NCBI RefSeq assembly: GCF_014207355.1
Contig: NZ_JACHEF010000001.1
Location: 1,741,605 to 1,805,604, forward strand
From: Mesorhizobium sangaii
GTDB taxonomy: Bacteria; Pseudomonadota; Alphaproteobacteria; Rhizobiales; Rhizobiaceae
Direction of reading: 5' to 3'
DNA length: 64,000 bases
Shown here: positions 18,078 through 27,656 of the stretch, in pieces
Layout of the letters: the number at the start of each line of letters is the position of its first letter
Numbering within the stretch: position 1 is the first letter of the stretch
Notes under the pieces: model-generated
Database searches by the model: none
The model's input: only the letters and a program-made list of their open reading frames with translations
What the model was told of the DNA's origin: nothing
Program-made: the position numbers and the translations under genes

Positions 18078-19729
18078 GCAATCTGGTCGAGGTCAGGAAC
18101 CTGCGGATCGAGGCGAAGACCGACTCCGGACGGCTTGTCGAAATCATCAAGGGCGTCAGCCTCGACATCGCCGACGGTGAGATCGTCGCCCTGATCGGAG
18201 AAAGCGGCTCCGGCAAGACCACGGTGGCCCTCTCGCTGATGGGCTATGCGCGGCCCGGCTGCCGGATCACCAGCGGCGAGATCAATGTTGGCGGCAGGAA
18301 CATGGCTGCCCTTTCCGAAAAGGAACGCGCCAGGCTGCGCGGTACCGACATTGCCTATGTCCCGCAAAGCGCAGCCGCCTCGTTCAACCCCTCCTCCACG
18401 ATCATGGAGCAGGTCATCGAGGTCACGCGGATCCACAAGCTGATGCCGCCCGAACAGGCGCGGCAGCGCGCGGTCGAGCTGTTCAGGGCCTTGTCGCTGC
18501 CCGACCCGGAAGGGATCGGTACCCGTTATCCGCACCAGGTTTCGGGCGGGCAGTTGCAGCGGCTGTCGGCGGCCATGGCGCTCATCAGCGATCCCAAGCT
18601 GGTCATCTTCGACGAGCCGACGACGGCACTCGACGTGACGACGCAGATCGACGTGCTGAAGGCATTCAAGTCGGTCATGCGGGCGGGCGGCGTGGCGGGT
18701 GTCTATGTTTCCCATGACCTCGCGGTCGTCGCCCAGATCGCCGACCGCATCGTGGTGCTGAAGGGCGGCGAGGTGCAGGAGACCGGCACCACGGCGACAA
18801 TTCTTTCGGCTGCCCAGCATCCCTACACGCGCGAACTGCTGGCCGCCTTCGAACCAAAGCCGCGGCAAGCGCATGCGGACGCGGATGCCGCGACAAAGCA
18901 GCTGCTGCGCATCGACAATGTGACGGCCGGCTACGGCGCGGTTCGAGCTGACGGACTGCCTCTCATCCGCGCGGTCGATTCCGTCAGCCTGGTCGTCGAG
19001 AAGGGGCGCAATCTCGGCGTCATCGGCGAATCCGGTTGCGGAAAATCGACCCTGGCGCGCGTCATCGCCGGTATCCACCCGGCGGCGGCCGGCGACATCG
19101 TCTTCGACGGCAAGCAACTGCAGCGAGCCGCCAGGAAGCGCAGCCAGGACCAGCTGCGCGAGATGCAAATCGTGTTCCAGTATGCCGATACTGCGCTCAA
19201 TCCGGCCAAGCCGGTGGAGGACATCATCTCCCGTCCGCTGGCCTTCTATCACCGGCTCGACAGGCAGGCGCGCTCGAAGCGCGTCGACGAGCTGCTCGAC
19301 ATGGTGCGCTTGCCAAGGGGCCTGCGCTACCGTCACCCATCGGAGCTCTCTGGCGGCCAGAAGCAGCGCGTGAATTTCGCACGCGCGCTGGCCGCCAACC
19401 CCAAGCTGATCATCTGCGACGAAATCACCTCGGCCCTCGACACGGTGGTGGCGTCTGCCGTGATCGAGCTGCTCAAGGAGCTGCAGCGCGAGCTGGGACT
19501 CTCCTACATCTTCATCAGCCACGACCTCTCCGTCGTCGAGGCCATCTGCGACGAGATCATGGTCATGTACAACGGGGAACGGGTGGAGCAGATCACGCCC
19601 GACAAGCTGACGGCTCCCACCCACCCCTATTCCAAGCTTCTGTTCTCCTCCGTGCCGAAGCTTGACCCGACCTGGCTCGACGGCCTCGTCCGCGACCCCG
19701 AACTCGTCAGCCAGTACGGCCACCGCTGA
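18074..19729 (+). CDS. Fused double ATPase of Dpp/Opp-type ABC importer (DppD-DppF fusion)
   Basis: Two complete ABC ATPase domains in one 551-residue chain. Domain one (about residues 1-265): Walker A GESGSGKTT, signature VSGGQLQRL, Walker B LVIFDEPTTALD. Domain two (about 275-551): Walker A GESGCGKST, signature LSGGQKQRV, Walker B LIICDEITSALD. Both end with the QxHPYTREL / THPYSKLL tail of oligopeptide-type ATPases. The fusion guarantees a one-to-one ratio of the two halves. It is the last gene of the operon, translationally coupled to the DppC-like gene by ATGA, and is followed by the convergent Lrp gene after 40 bp. Confidence 0.87.
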   Translation: MSNLVEVRNLRIEAKTDSGRLVEIIKGVSLDIADGEIVALIGESGSGKTTVALSLMGYARPGCRITSGEINVGGRNMAALSEKERARLRGTDIAYVPQSAAASFNPSSTIMEQVIEVTRIHKLMPPEQARQRAVELFRALSLPDPEGIGTRYPHQVSGGQLQRLSAAMALISDPKLVIFDEPTTALDVTTQIDVLKAFKSVMRAGGVAGVYVSHDLAVVAQIADRIVVLKGGEVQETGTTATILSAAQHPYTRELLAAFEPKPRQAHADADAATKQLLRIDNVTAGYGAVRADGLPLIRAVDSVSLVVEKGRNLGVIGESGCGKSTLARVIAGIHPAAAGDIVFDGKQLQRAARKRSQDQLREMQIVFQYADTALNPAKPVEDIISRPLAFYHRLDRQARSKRVDELLDMVRLPRGLRYRHPSELSGGQKQRVNFARALAANPKLIICDEITSALDTVVASAVIELLKELQRELGLSYIFISHDLSVVEAICDEIMVMYNGERVEQITPDKLTAPTHPYSKLLFSSVPKLDPTWLDGLVRDPELVSQYGHR

Positions 19730-19769
19730 CTACATGACAAAAGGGCCACCGTTTCAGGAAGCAGCCGCT

Positions 19770-20246
19770 TCACCTGGGAAACAGGCTGGGTAGCGGCATG
19801 TGCGCCTTGACGATGGGCGACTTCAGCACCACGAAGCTGAAATACTTGTCGATGCCGATATCCATGTCGGTCAGCCGCTCCATGATCGTCTGGTATTCGC
19901 CGATGCCGGCGGTCACGAATTTCATCAGGTAGTCGTAGCCGCCCGACACGAGGTGGCATTCGATGACCTGGTCGATCTTCTCCACCACGGCCAGAAAGCG
20001 GGCGAAGTCCACCTGGCGATGGTTCTTCAAGGTAATCTCGGTGAACACGGTCAGCGTCTGGCCGAGCTTGCCGATATTGATCTGCGCGGAATAGCCCTCG
20101 ATGTAGCCTTCCGACTGGAGCTTCTTGACCCGCATCAGGCACGGGCTTGGCGACAGATGCACCAGATCGGCCAGTTCCACATTGGTGATGCGGCCGTTCT
20201 TCTGCAATTCGTGAAGAATCTTGATGTCGATCCGATCCAGTTTCAT
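19770..20246 (-). CDS. Lrp/AsnC-family transcriptional regulator
   Basis: A 158-residue protein with an N-terminal winged helix (NGRITNVELADLVHLSPSPC) and a C-terminal RAM ligand-binding domain from about residue 65 (LTVFTEITLKNH ... VSGGYDYLMKFVTAG). Such regulators sense amino acids and often control a divergent neighbour. Here the divergent gene is the DAO-type flavoprotein at 20469, 222 bp away, so it is the likely target; the Dpp-type operon converging on it is a second candidate. Start ATG 20246 gives the standard family length. Confidence 0.87.
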   Translation of the reverse strand: MKLDRIDIKILHELQKNGRITNVELADLVHLSPSPCLMRVKKLQSEGYIEGYSAQINIGKLGQTLTVFTEITLKNHRQVDFARFLAVVEKIDQVIECHLVSGGYDYLMKFVTAGIGEYQTIMERLTDMDIGIDKYFSFVVLKSPIVKAHMPLPSLFPR

Positions 20247-20468
20247 GACCGTCTCCGCAGAACGCATGCCGCAGCACAAAATGCTGCCGTACCAATTTCC
20301 ATCGACACTACCACGGCCCGCCGGCCTGTCCATCCGAATGGATCCGCGTTGAAACACCGGCACTCCCGATTTTAACGGAGCTTTCGAAATAAAATTCTGC
20401 TTCGGCCTCAACTGCAGCAGCGGCTGCCTGCGCAACACGCTACATTGGCGCGTCAAGGCAGAGAGACC

Positions 20469-21794
20469 ATGCGCGCACCGCTGCAGCAAATCGAGACATC
20501 TGGCGAACTGCCGCAGTCCGCGGACGCGGTGGTGATCGGGGGCGGCATCGTCGGTGTCTTCGCGGCCTATTATCTGGCCAGGCGCGGCATGGAGGTCGCG
20601 CTTGTCGAAAAGGGACGCATCGGTGCCGAACAATCCAGCAGGAACTGGGGATGGTGCCGCCAGCAGAACCGCGACGCCCGCGAGTTGCCGATGGCGACTC
20701 GCAGCCTCGATCTGTGGGACAGCCTTGCAGCGGAAACCGGCGAGGACACCGGCTTTCGCCGCTGCGGCCTGCTCTATCTCAGCAATGACGAAGCGGAACT
20801 GGCCGGCTGGGCGCGCTGGCGCGACTTCGCGAGAACCGCCGGCGTCACCACGCATATGCTCGACAGCGCCGAGGCCGGGGAAAGAGGCCGCGCTACGGGC
20901 CGAACATGGAAGGGCGGCGTCTTCTCGCCGACCGACGGCACCGCCGACCCGTCGCGCGCCGCGCCATCGGTCGCCCGTGCCATTCTCAAGCTTGGGGGCT
21001 CCGTTCACCAGAGCTGCGCCGCGCGCGGTATCGAGACCGAGGGCGGCCGCCTGAGCGGCGTGGTCACCGAAAGCGGAACGATCCGGACGAAGCTGGCGGT
21101 CCTGGCCGGCGGCGCGTGGGCCTCCTCCTTCTGCCATCAGTTCGGTTTCCGCTTTCCACAGGCGTCGGTCCGCTCCTCCATCCTGTCCGTCTCGCCCGGC
21201 ACGGAGGGCCTGCCGGATGCGCTGCACACGGCACGGATCTCGGCCACGCGTCGCGGCGACGGTGGCTACACGCTCGCCATAAGCGGACGCGGCCGCGTGG
21301 ACGTCACGCCGCAGCAGCTGCGATTTTCATCGCAGTTCCTGCCCATGTTTCTAAAGCGGTGGCGAAGCCTCGCGCCCGGCGGTCTGCAGGGCATGCGCTC
21401 GGGCCACGAAACGCTGCGACACTGGCGGCTCGACCAGCCGACGCCGATGGAGCGAATGCGCATCCTTGATCCCGCCCCCGACCAGGCGACTATCCGCCGG
21501 ACCCACGCCCGCGCGCTCGAGCTGCTGCCGGCGCTGCGCCAGACCAGGATCAGCGCGGCCTGGGCCGGTTACATCGACAGCACGCCGGACGGTGTGCCTG
21601 CCATCGGCGAGATAGATACCATTCCTGGTTTCTTCCTGGCTGCCGGGTTTTCGGGACACGGCTTCGGCATCGGACCCGGCGCCGGGCACCTCGTCGCCGA
21701 TCTGGTGACCGGGTCGGAACCGATCGTCGATCCGAAGTCCTATGATCCGCGGCGATTCGATGCTTCGGCCTGGGGGAAGGTCGCCGATTTCTAA
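20469..21794 (+). CDS. DAO-family FAD-dependent oxidoreductase
   Basis: A 441-residue flavoprotein. The FAD Rossmann motif AVVIGGGIVGVFAAYYLARRG begins near residue 19, followed by the adenine-binding Glu in LVEKGRIGAEQSS and the SRNWGWCRQQ segment. The C-terminal GFSGHGFGIGPGAGHL completes the FAD site. It probably deaminates a D-amino acid, a secondary amine or an opine. ATG 20469 follows GGCAGAG; TTG 20445 is an alternative. The gene is divergent from Lrp and its stop codon overlaps that of the convergent [Fe-S]/FAD subunit at 21791, so it could supply the catalytic subunit of that complex. Confidence 0.82.
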   Translation: MRAPLQQIETSGELPQSADAVVIGGGIVGVFAAYYLARRGMEVALVEKGRIGAEQSSRNWGWCRQQNRDARELPMATRSLDLWDSLAAETGEDTGFRRCGLLYLSNDEAELAGWARWRDFARTAGVTTHMLDSAEAGERGRATGRTWKGGVFSPTDGTADPSRAAPSVARAILKLGGSVHQSCAARGIETEGGRLSGVVTESGTIRTKLAVLAGGAWASSFCHQFGFRFPQASVRSSILSVSPGTEGLPDALHTARISATRRGDGGYTLAISGRGRVDVTPQQLRFSSQFLPMFLKRWRSLAPGGLQGMRSGHETLRHWRLDQPTPMERMRILDPAPDQATIRRTHARALELLPALRQTRISAAWAGYIDSTPDGVPAIGEIDTIPGFFLAAGFSGHGFGIGPGAGHLVADLVTGSEPIVDPKSYDPRRFDASAWGKVADF

Positions 21795-23203
21795 GACGTG
21801 ATCCATGTCTTCCTGGTGTGGACTCCGGAATTGCATCCGCCGTCCCGGAGGAAGGCACCGACAGGCGCCGGCCGGACAGGCGCCTGTCCGCGAAACCGGC
21901 CGACAGCGTTGGCCGCACAGCCGGCCTGCGCCGCCACGAGTTCGACGGCAGCCAACTGGCAGTAGCGCCCCTGGCATCGCCCCATGCCGACGCGCGATAG
22001 CGATTTCACCCTGTTGGCCTCGCCGCCGCCGAAATCCACGCTCTGGCGTACGGCTCCGGCTGTCACGTTCTCGCAGCGGCAGACGACCGCTTCATCGGGA
22101 AGTGCCCGCGCCATAGCTGCCGGCCAGGGAAAGGCGCAAGCCAGGCCGCGGGCAAAGCGCTCGAGCCGTGCCAGCTTGCGCAAATCGGCGCTGCCTGAAG
22201 GCACCGGATGTCCGAGATCGGCAAGGCATGCCGCCGCTGCGAGACGCCCAGCGACCTCCGCGCCATCCGCTCCCAGAAGACGAGCCCCATCGCCGGCCAG
22301 GTAGACTCCGTTGCCGGCACGACCCATCTGGTCGGTCCTTGGCAGCCATTGCCGCCATTGCTCGTCATAAATGAAGGTGCATCCCACAAGGTCGGCCAGA
22401 TGCGTCTCTGCCCGCAGGTGCCAGCCCATGCCGATCATGTCGCATGGAGTGAAACGCAGCCTTCCGCCCGCGTCGCGCCAGCGCATTGCGGTGACTCCCT
22501 TCCCGTCGGCCTCGACGCGTTCGAGCGTCACGCCCGCATGGTAGCGGCCGCCAAGCCTCGCCCGCAGGGCCAGACCGCGCAGCGTGACGAACGGCCGGGC
22601 GGCAAGCTGCCAGAACCCGCGCATCTGCTGATGCCAGGGAGAAGTGTCGAGCACTGCGGCCACATCCGCTCCAGCCTTGATGAGCTGGGCGCCGACCAGC
22701 GTCAGCAAAGGCCCCGATCCTATCAGGACGATGCGCCGCCCAAGCGCCACGCCCTGCGCCTTGAGTGCGATCTGCGCCGCCCCAAGGCTGTAGACGCCGG
22801 CGCCCTGCCAGCCCGGCACCGGAGCGACACGGTCGGATGCGCCGGTCGCAAGGATGAGGCGGTCATAGAGGACCACCTGCACACCACCCTCCCCGAGCAC
22901 GTGCAGCCGACCCCCATGCACTGCGATGACCGAGCTCGCCGCACAATGGGTGAGCCGCCCCTCTGCGGCCAGCCGGTCGAAGAGCGAATGCAGCGCTCGC
23001 GCCTTCGCCGCCTCCGACCCGTAGAGTTGCTCCGGTGTGCGGGTGAACCCGGCGGGCGGGCGGCGATAGATCTGCCCACCTGCGCAATGCCCTTCGTCGA
23101 CCACCACCGGGTGGAGCCCAGCCTCGACCAGCGTGGCTGCCGCCCTTATGCCGGCGGGGCCGGCGCCCACGATCACGATCCGCGGCGGCGGGGTCTCGCT
23201 CAC
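21791..23203 (-). CDS. FAD/NAD(P)-binding oxidoreductase with C-terminal Cys cluster (HcnB/OoxA-like subunit)
   Basis: A 470-residue protein. IVIVGAGPAGIRAAATL near the N-terminus binds FAD, a second Rossmann motif is VLIGSGPLLTLVGAQL, and the C-terminus has CRCENV and then GRCQGRYC, a four-Cys BFD-like cluster expected to hold an iron-sulfur centre. This architecture is that of the alpha subunit of hydrogen cyanide synthase, opine oxidases and D-hydroxyproline dehydrogenases. GTG 23203 overlaps the stop of the ferredoxin-like gene (GTGA) and is taken as the start. It needs a DAO-type catalytic partner; none is in this operon, but candidates stand at 20469 and 28679. Confidence 0.82.
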   Translation of the reverse strand: MSETPPPRIVIVGAGPAGIRAAATLVEAGLHPVVVDEGHCAGGQIYRRPPAGFTRTPEQLYGSEAAKARALHSLFDRLAAEGRLTHCAASSVIAVHGGRLHVLGEGGVQVVLYDRLILATGASDRVAPVPGWQGAGVYSLGAAQIALKAQGVALGRRIVLIGSGPLLTLVGAQLIKAGADVAAVLDTSPWHQQMRGFWQLAARPFVTLRGLALRARLGGRYHAGVTLERVEADGKGVTAMRWRDAGGRLRFTPCDMIGMGWHLRAETHLADLVGCTFIYDEQWRQWLPRTDQMGRAGNGVYLAGDGARLLGADGAEVAGRLAAAACLADLGHPVPSGSADLRKLARLERFARGLACAFPWPAAMARALPDEAVVCRCENVTAGAVRQSVDFGGGEANRVKSLSRVGMGRCQGRYCQLAAVELVAAQAGCAANAVGRFRGQAPVRPAPVGAFLRDGGCNSGVHTRKTWITS

Positions 23204-23502
23204 GGCCAGCGCTCCGGTGGCATCGTGCGCAACCGCATGCCTTCGCTGAGAAGTGTCGAGCACGCCCGCAGGCGCGGTCCCTCGTCCTGCCACACCCAGC
23301 AATCCTGGCAGGCTCCCATCAGGCAGAAGCCGGTGCGCGGCTCGGGTCCGAACTCGGATTTACGCAACGCGTGCCCTGACGCCAGCATGGCGGTCAGCAC
23401 GGTGTCGCCCGACAGTGTACTGCGCCTCTCACCGTCGAGAAAGAAATGCAACTGCGCCCGGTCGCGCTCGGCCAGCCGGACGATGCGGCCGGCGGTGATC
23501 AT
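23200..23502 (-). CDS. Small [2Fe-2S] ferredoxin-like subunit (HcnA-like)
   Basis: A 100-residue protein with Cys60, Cys65, Cys68 and Cys81 in the pattern C-x4-C-x2-C-x12-C (GFCLMGACQDC ... RAC), as in HcnA and the small subunits of opine and hydroxyproline oxidoreductases. It should carry electrons between the two flavoproteins of the complex. ATG 23502 overlaps the hydantoinase B stop by four bases (ATGA), and its own stop overlaps the next start (GTGA), so three genes are translationally coupled. Confidence 0.82.
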   Translation of the reverse strand: MITAGRIVRLAERDRAQLHFFLDGERRSTLSGDTVLTAMLASGHALRKSEFGPEPRTGFCLMGACQDCWVWQDEGPRLRACSTLLSEGMRLRTMPPERWP

Positions 23503-25484
23503 TCCGCTGCCTCTCGCACGGGACGAGGATGCGGCAGTTCGGGGAACCGCTCGCAGACCGCATCGAACGCTGCCTGGACGCCTTCCGGCCCTGTGCGCCC
23601 CTTCATGCGACGGAATATCTCCGTCTTGGCGAAGAACCGCCAATGGATCGGCAAGTCCCTCAGTATGGCGGTGAGCCGGTCATAGGCCGCTGGGGTCCAC
23701 TGCGCTTCGTAGCCTTCGCGCTCCGGGCCGAAATGGAAATGGCCGGCGGCCGGCTCCTGCCGCATGCGCAGCCTTTCCGTTGCCCGCTCGTCAACCTCGC
23801 CTTGGCGGATGACGACGCCATAGTCGCGCTCGGCAGCCGTTGGCGAGACATAGCCGCGCCGCACGTCCTGCGCGACGCGCCAGGGCTCGCGCTCATGCGG
23901 ATCGCCGCGCCCGCCGCCTCCGGCGGAACGGATATCGAGCACGTCGCCGGGCTGCAGCACCGCTGTGTCGATGTTGCCCAGCCGCCGCTCATGCTCGGTC
24001 CCCGGATTGACGAGCATGTCGGACAGGCCGGCCGCCTTGCCGCCCAGCACACCCCAGGGACGAAAGAAGCTGCGGTCCCGGTTTCGCGCCGTGATCCTGG
24101 AATCGGGGGCGAAGACACGGAAGGCCATCTCGGTCGCCAGCCCGCCGCGCCACCGGCCCGCGCCGCCGCTGTCCCTGGCGAGCCCGTATTTCACGAATTC
24201 GACCGGAGTCTCGGTCTCGGTGATCTCGATCGGCGTGTTCTTGAGGTAGGCGGCATCGGCGCCCGATCCGTTGGTTCCGTCGCGATGCGGCATGGCGCCA
24301 CCGCCGCCCACCACCGGGTTCACCGCCGCGATGACGGTCCGGCTGGTCCGTTCGTCCGTGGTCATGACATTGACGATGCAGTTGTTGCCGGCGGGTGCCG
24401 CGGGCAGGCGCTCCGGCACCGCCTGCGAGAAAGCGCCGAAGATGACCGACCGCAGCCGGGCGCAGGTGAGCGAGCGCATGCCCACGGCGGCGGGGTATAC
24501 CGGGTTCAGCACCGAGCCCGTGGGTGCGATGCAGGTGAACGGCCGGGTGAGGCCCGTATTGAGCAGGAGCTTCGGGTTGAGCGTGTAGAGCACATAGTAG
24601 ACGCCCACCAGCAGCATAGTGTGGCGCGGGTCGCCGCCTGAAGGCACGTTGAGCGAGGAGCCGAGCTGCGGATCGGAGCCTGTGAAGTCGAGCACCGCCT
24701 CGTCGCCTTTGATCGTCAGCGTCAGCTTCAGCCGGCAGGGATTGGCCTCGACCGAATCCTCGTCGGCATAATCGGCGAACTCCCATGTGCCGTCGGGCAT
24801 GGCGCGCAGCACTTCGCGCGCCTGCGCCTCGGCATGGTCGAGAAGCGCGGAAACGCCTTCGATGAAGCCGGCCTTGCCGAACTTCCTCACCATCGCCTGG
24901 ATCTTGCGCTCGCCGGTGTTGAGCGCACCGACCAGCGCCTTGATGTCGCCGATGTTGAGGTCGGGCTTGCGCACATTGGTGCTCATGATCCGCAGGATCG
25001 TCTCGTCGAAGACGCCCTCGTTCACAAGCTTCATCGGGGGAAAGCGGATGCCTTCCTGATGGATTTCGGTCAGCGCCCGGCTAAGCGAAGCCGGCACGGC
25101 CCCGCCCATGTCGGTGTTATGGATATGCCCCCCAGTCCAGGCGACGATCTCGCCGTCGACGAAGACCGGCTTCCACAGATGCGTGTCGGGTGCGTGCGTG
25201 GCGACGTGGCCGGAATAGGGATCGTTGGTGAACGCAACGTCTCCCGGCCGATAGTTGTCGACCATCGCGATGGCGCGGTGATAGGTGAGCCCCGGATACC
25301 AGGTGGCGCCAAGTTCCATCGGCACGGCGAAGGTCGCGCCTGAACGGTCCATCAGCATCACCGTGAAGTCCTGCGTCTCCTTGACGAAGGCGGAGTGCGC
25401 GGTTCGGTGCAGCGTGTGGGCCATGTTCTCGGCTGCGGCACGGGCATGGTTCGCCAGAACCTGTAGGTTTGTCCGGTCAAACAT
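23499..25484 (-). CDS. Hydantoinase B / oxoprolinase beta family subunit
   Basis: A 661-residue HyuB-family protein. Characteristic segments are AENMAHTLHRTAHSAFVKE near the N-terminus, the HNTDMGGAVP motif, SGGDPRHTMLL and the late GGGGRGDP. With HyuA it forms ATP-dependent enzymes that open hydantoin, N-methylhydantoin or 5-oxoproline rings, or carboxylate acetone. Length is slightly above the usual 550-600. The start lies four bp after the hyuA stop. The downstream coupling to a [2Fe-2S]/FAD pair suggests that the ring-opened product is then oxidised. Confidence 0.85.
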   Translation of the reverse strand: MFDRTNLQVLANHARAAAENMAHTLHRTAHSAFVKETQDFTVMLMDRSGATFAVPMELGATWYPGLTYHRAIAMVDNYRPGDVAFTNDPYSGHVATHAPDTHLWKPVFVDGEIVAWTGGHIHNTDMGGAVPASLSRALTEIHQEGIRFPPMKLVNEGVFDETILRIMSTNVRKPDLNIGDIKALVGALNTGERKIQAMVRKFGKAGFIEGVSALLDHAEAQAREVLRAMPDGTWEFADYADEDSVEANPCRLKLTLTIKGDEAVLDFTGSDPQLGSSLNVPSGGDPRHTMLLVGVYYVLYTLNPKLLLNTGLTRPFTCIAPTGSVLNPVYPAAVGMRSLTCARLRSVIFGAFSQAVPERLPAAPAGNNCIVNVMTTDERTSRTVIAAVNPVVGGGGAMPHRDGTNGSGADAAYLKNTPIEITETETPVEFVKYGLARDSGGAGRWRGGLATEMAFRVFAPDSRITARNRDRSFFRPWGVLGGKAAGLSDMLVNPGTEHERRLGNIDTAVLQPGDVLDIRSAGGGGRGDPHEREPWRVAQDVRRGYVSPTAAERDYGVVIRQGEVDERATERLRMRQEPAAGHFHFGPEREGYEAQWTPAAYDRLTAILRDLPIHWRFFAKTEIFRRMKGRTGPEGVQAAFDAVCERFPELPHPRPVREAAE

Positions 25485-25488
25485 GGCG

Positions 25489-27567
25489 TCACTCCGCGAA
25501 GGTCAGCAGAAGGTTGAGATGGCGGTCGACCCGTGCCTGCGCTCCAGCGGGAATGGCGAAGGTGGTGTCTTCCTGAACGACCACGGCAGGCCCGTGGAAC
25601 GTACTGCCCGGCACGAGGGCTTGCCGGTCGTGGAGGTCGATGGTCTCGACGGCCACGCCCGTGTAGACCGGGATCCGGCGCGCCGGGATGGCGGCAGCGC
25701 CGATCTCGTTGCTCTCCGGGAAGGAAAGTTTCGGCCCCGCGCCCACTGCGGACAGCCGGACATTCACGAGTTCAATCTCGCCGTCCGGGTCGTGGAAATC
25801 GTAGAGCTGCTCATGGGTGAGGTGGAAGGCTTGCGCGACGGCGGCCGCATTGCCGTCCGTCAGCCATTCCGGATGAAGGACGACCTCGATCTCATAACTC
25901 TGCCCGACATAGCGCATGTCGCAGGATAGGTTGAGTTCGGCCGCCCCCTCATGCCCCTGCGCCTCGACCCAGTCGCGACCCTCTTGTGCGAGGGCCTCGA
26001 AGGCGCCGCGAATTCCGGCAAGCGAGATGTCCGACAGCGGGCTGAAGATGGTGCGGATGAAGTCGCCGCGCAGATCCGCCACGAGCCCGCCCAGCGCCGA
26101 CACCACGCCGGGACGGCGGGGCGCCATGACACGCTTCATCCCGAGTTCGCGGGCAAGGAAGGCGCCTAGCATCGGGCCGCCGCCGCCGAAGGGCATCAGC
26201 GTGAAATCGCGCAAGTCCACGCCGGCGCGCGAGGCGAGTTTCTCGACCTCGACGAACATCTCCGAGATCGCAATGTCGAGGATCGCCTGCGCGGTCTGCT
26301 CGATCGGGCGGCCGAGCCGGGCGGCAAGCTCTCCGACCGCGCGATGCGCCAGCCCCGTATCGATCCTGAGCTGGCCGTAGGCCATCTCGCTGTGACCAAG
26401 CCATCCACACACCACCATGGCGTCCGTCACCGTCGCCCGTTCGCCGCCACGGCCGTAGCATGCGGGTCCTGGCGTCGAACCGGCCGACTCCGGCCCGACC
26501 CGCAGCACCCCCTGTGCGTCGACACTGGCGATCGAGCCGCCGCCGACGCCGATCGAGCTCACCGACACGGAGGGGATATGGAGCGGAAACTCGCCGATCA
26601 GTTCGCCTGTCCCGAACTGCGCCTCGCCGTCGATGATGAGCGCGAAGTCGGCCGAGGTCCCGCCAATGTCGAGGGTAAGAACCTTGTCCTCTCCGGCCCG
26701 GCGCGCCAGCCATGAGGCGCCGATGACGCCGGAGGCCGTTCCCGACAGCAGCATGTTGACGCAGGCGCGCCTGCCTTCGGCAGCGTTCATCAGCCCGCCG
26801 TTCGACTTCGTCAGCATCGGGCGGGCCGGCACACCGTGGTCCTTCAGCCGCTCTTCCAGCGCCGTCAGATAGGACGAGACGCGCGGATGGACATAGCCAT
26901 TGAGAATGGCGGTCGAGCTGCGCTCGTATTCGCGGATGACCGGCCACACCTCGGCCGAGGAGAACACGAAGAGGTCGGGCGCAAGACGCGCGATCGTCGC
27001 CTTGACGGAGGCTTCCTGCGCGGCATTCCGCCATGAATGGAGGAAGGAGACGATGATCCCCTGCGCCCCGTTCGCTTTCGCCGCCGCCACCGCGCTGGCC
27101 ACCGCCGCCATGTCCGGTGCCTGGGATTCGCTTCCATCGGCACGCATGCGGACCGGAATGCCGAACACCATGTCGCGCGAGATCAGCGGGTCCGGCCGCG
27201 CGCAGAACAGCGAATACATGTCCGGCATTCGCAGCCGTGCGAGTTCGATCACGTCCTCGAAACCGGCATTGGTGAACAGCGCCAGCGGCGCACCCTTGCG
27301 CTGGATGATCGTGTTGATGCCGACGGTCGTGCCATGCACGAAGCGCGTCATGTGCGTAGGATCAAAGCCTTCGCGTTCAGCCAGAAGGGTGAGGCCCGTC
27401 ATCAGCTCGGCGCCCGGATCTTCCGGCGTCGTCAGCACTTTCAGCGAGGCGACGCGACCTGAACGGGCTTCAAGCGCGCAGAAATCGATGAATGTCCCGC
27501 CGATATCGACGCCGACCTTCCAGTCGGCCTCTTTCCGCGTCCCATTTACCGCGATGGCACTGTCCAT
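25489..27567 (-). CDS. Hydantoinase A / oxoprolinase alpha family subunit
   Basis: A 692-residue HyuA-family ATPase. The phosphate-binding motif VGVDIGGTFIDFC starts near residue 18, and a second actin-like motif is VLTLDIGGTSADFALI; VSSIGVGGGSIASVD and MPFGGGGPMLGAFLA are further family motifs. It hydrolyses ATP to drive ring opening with HyuB. ATG 27567 follows AAGGGA. It is the first gene of the hyuA-hyuB-[2Fe-2S]-FAD operon, 89 bp downstream of the co-directional LysR gene. N-methylhydantoinase, 5-oxoprolinase and related activities cannot be told apart by eye. Confidence 0.86.
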   Translation of the reverse strand: MDSAIAVNGTRKEADWKVGVDIGGTFIDFCALEARSGRVASLKVLTTPEDPGAELMTGLTLLAEREGFDPTHMTRFVHGTTVGINTIIQRKGAPLALFTNAGFEDVIELARLRMPDMYSLFCARPDPLISRDMVFGIPVRMRADGSESQAPDMAAVASAVAAAKANGAQGIIVSFLHSWRNAAQEASVKATIARLAPDLFVFSSAEVWPVIREYERSSTAILNGYVHPRVSSYLTALEERLKDHGVPARPMLTKSNGGLMNAAEGRRACVNMLLSGTASGVIGASWLARRAGEDKVLTLDIGGTSADFALIIDGEAQFGTGELIGEFPLHIPSVSVSSIGVGGGSIASVDAQGVLRVGPESAGSTPGPACYGRGGERATVTDAMVVCGWLGHSEMAYGQLRIDTGLAHRAVGELAARLGRPIEQTAQAILDIAISEMFVEVEKLASRAGVDLRDFTLMPFGGGGPMLGAFLARELGMKRVMAPRRPGVVSALGGLVADLRGDFIRTIFSPLSDISLAGIRGAFEALAQEGRDWVEAQGHEGAAELNLSCDMRYVGQSYEIEVVLHPEWLTDGNAAAVAQAFHLTHEQLYDFHDPDGEIELVNVRLSAVGAGPKLSFPESNEIGAAAIPARRIPVYTGVAVETIDLHDRQALVPGSTFHGPAVVVQEDTTFAIPAGAQARVDRHLNLLLTFAE

Positions 27568-27656
27568 GATGCGTCCCTTCCTGTCTGCCGACCAAAACTG
27601 GCACGAGCGGACAGTCGGGGTCCAAGATGGATGAGAGGCAAGGATATAAGTCTTGC

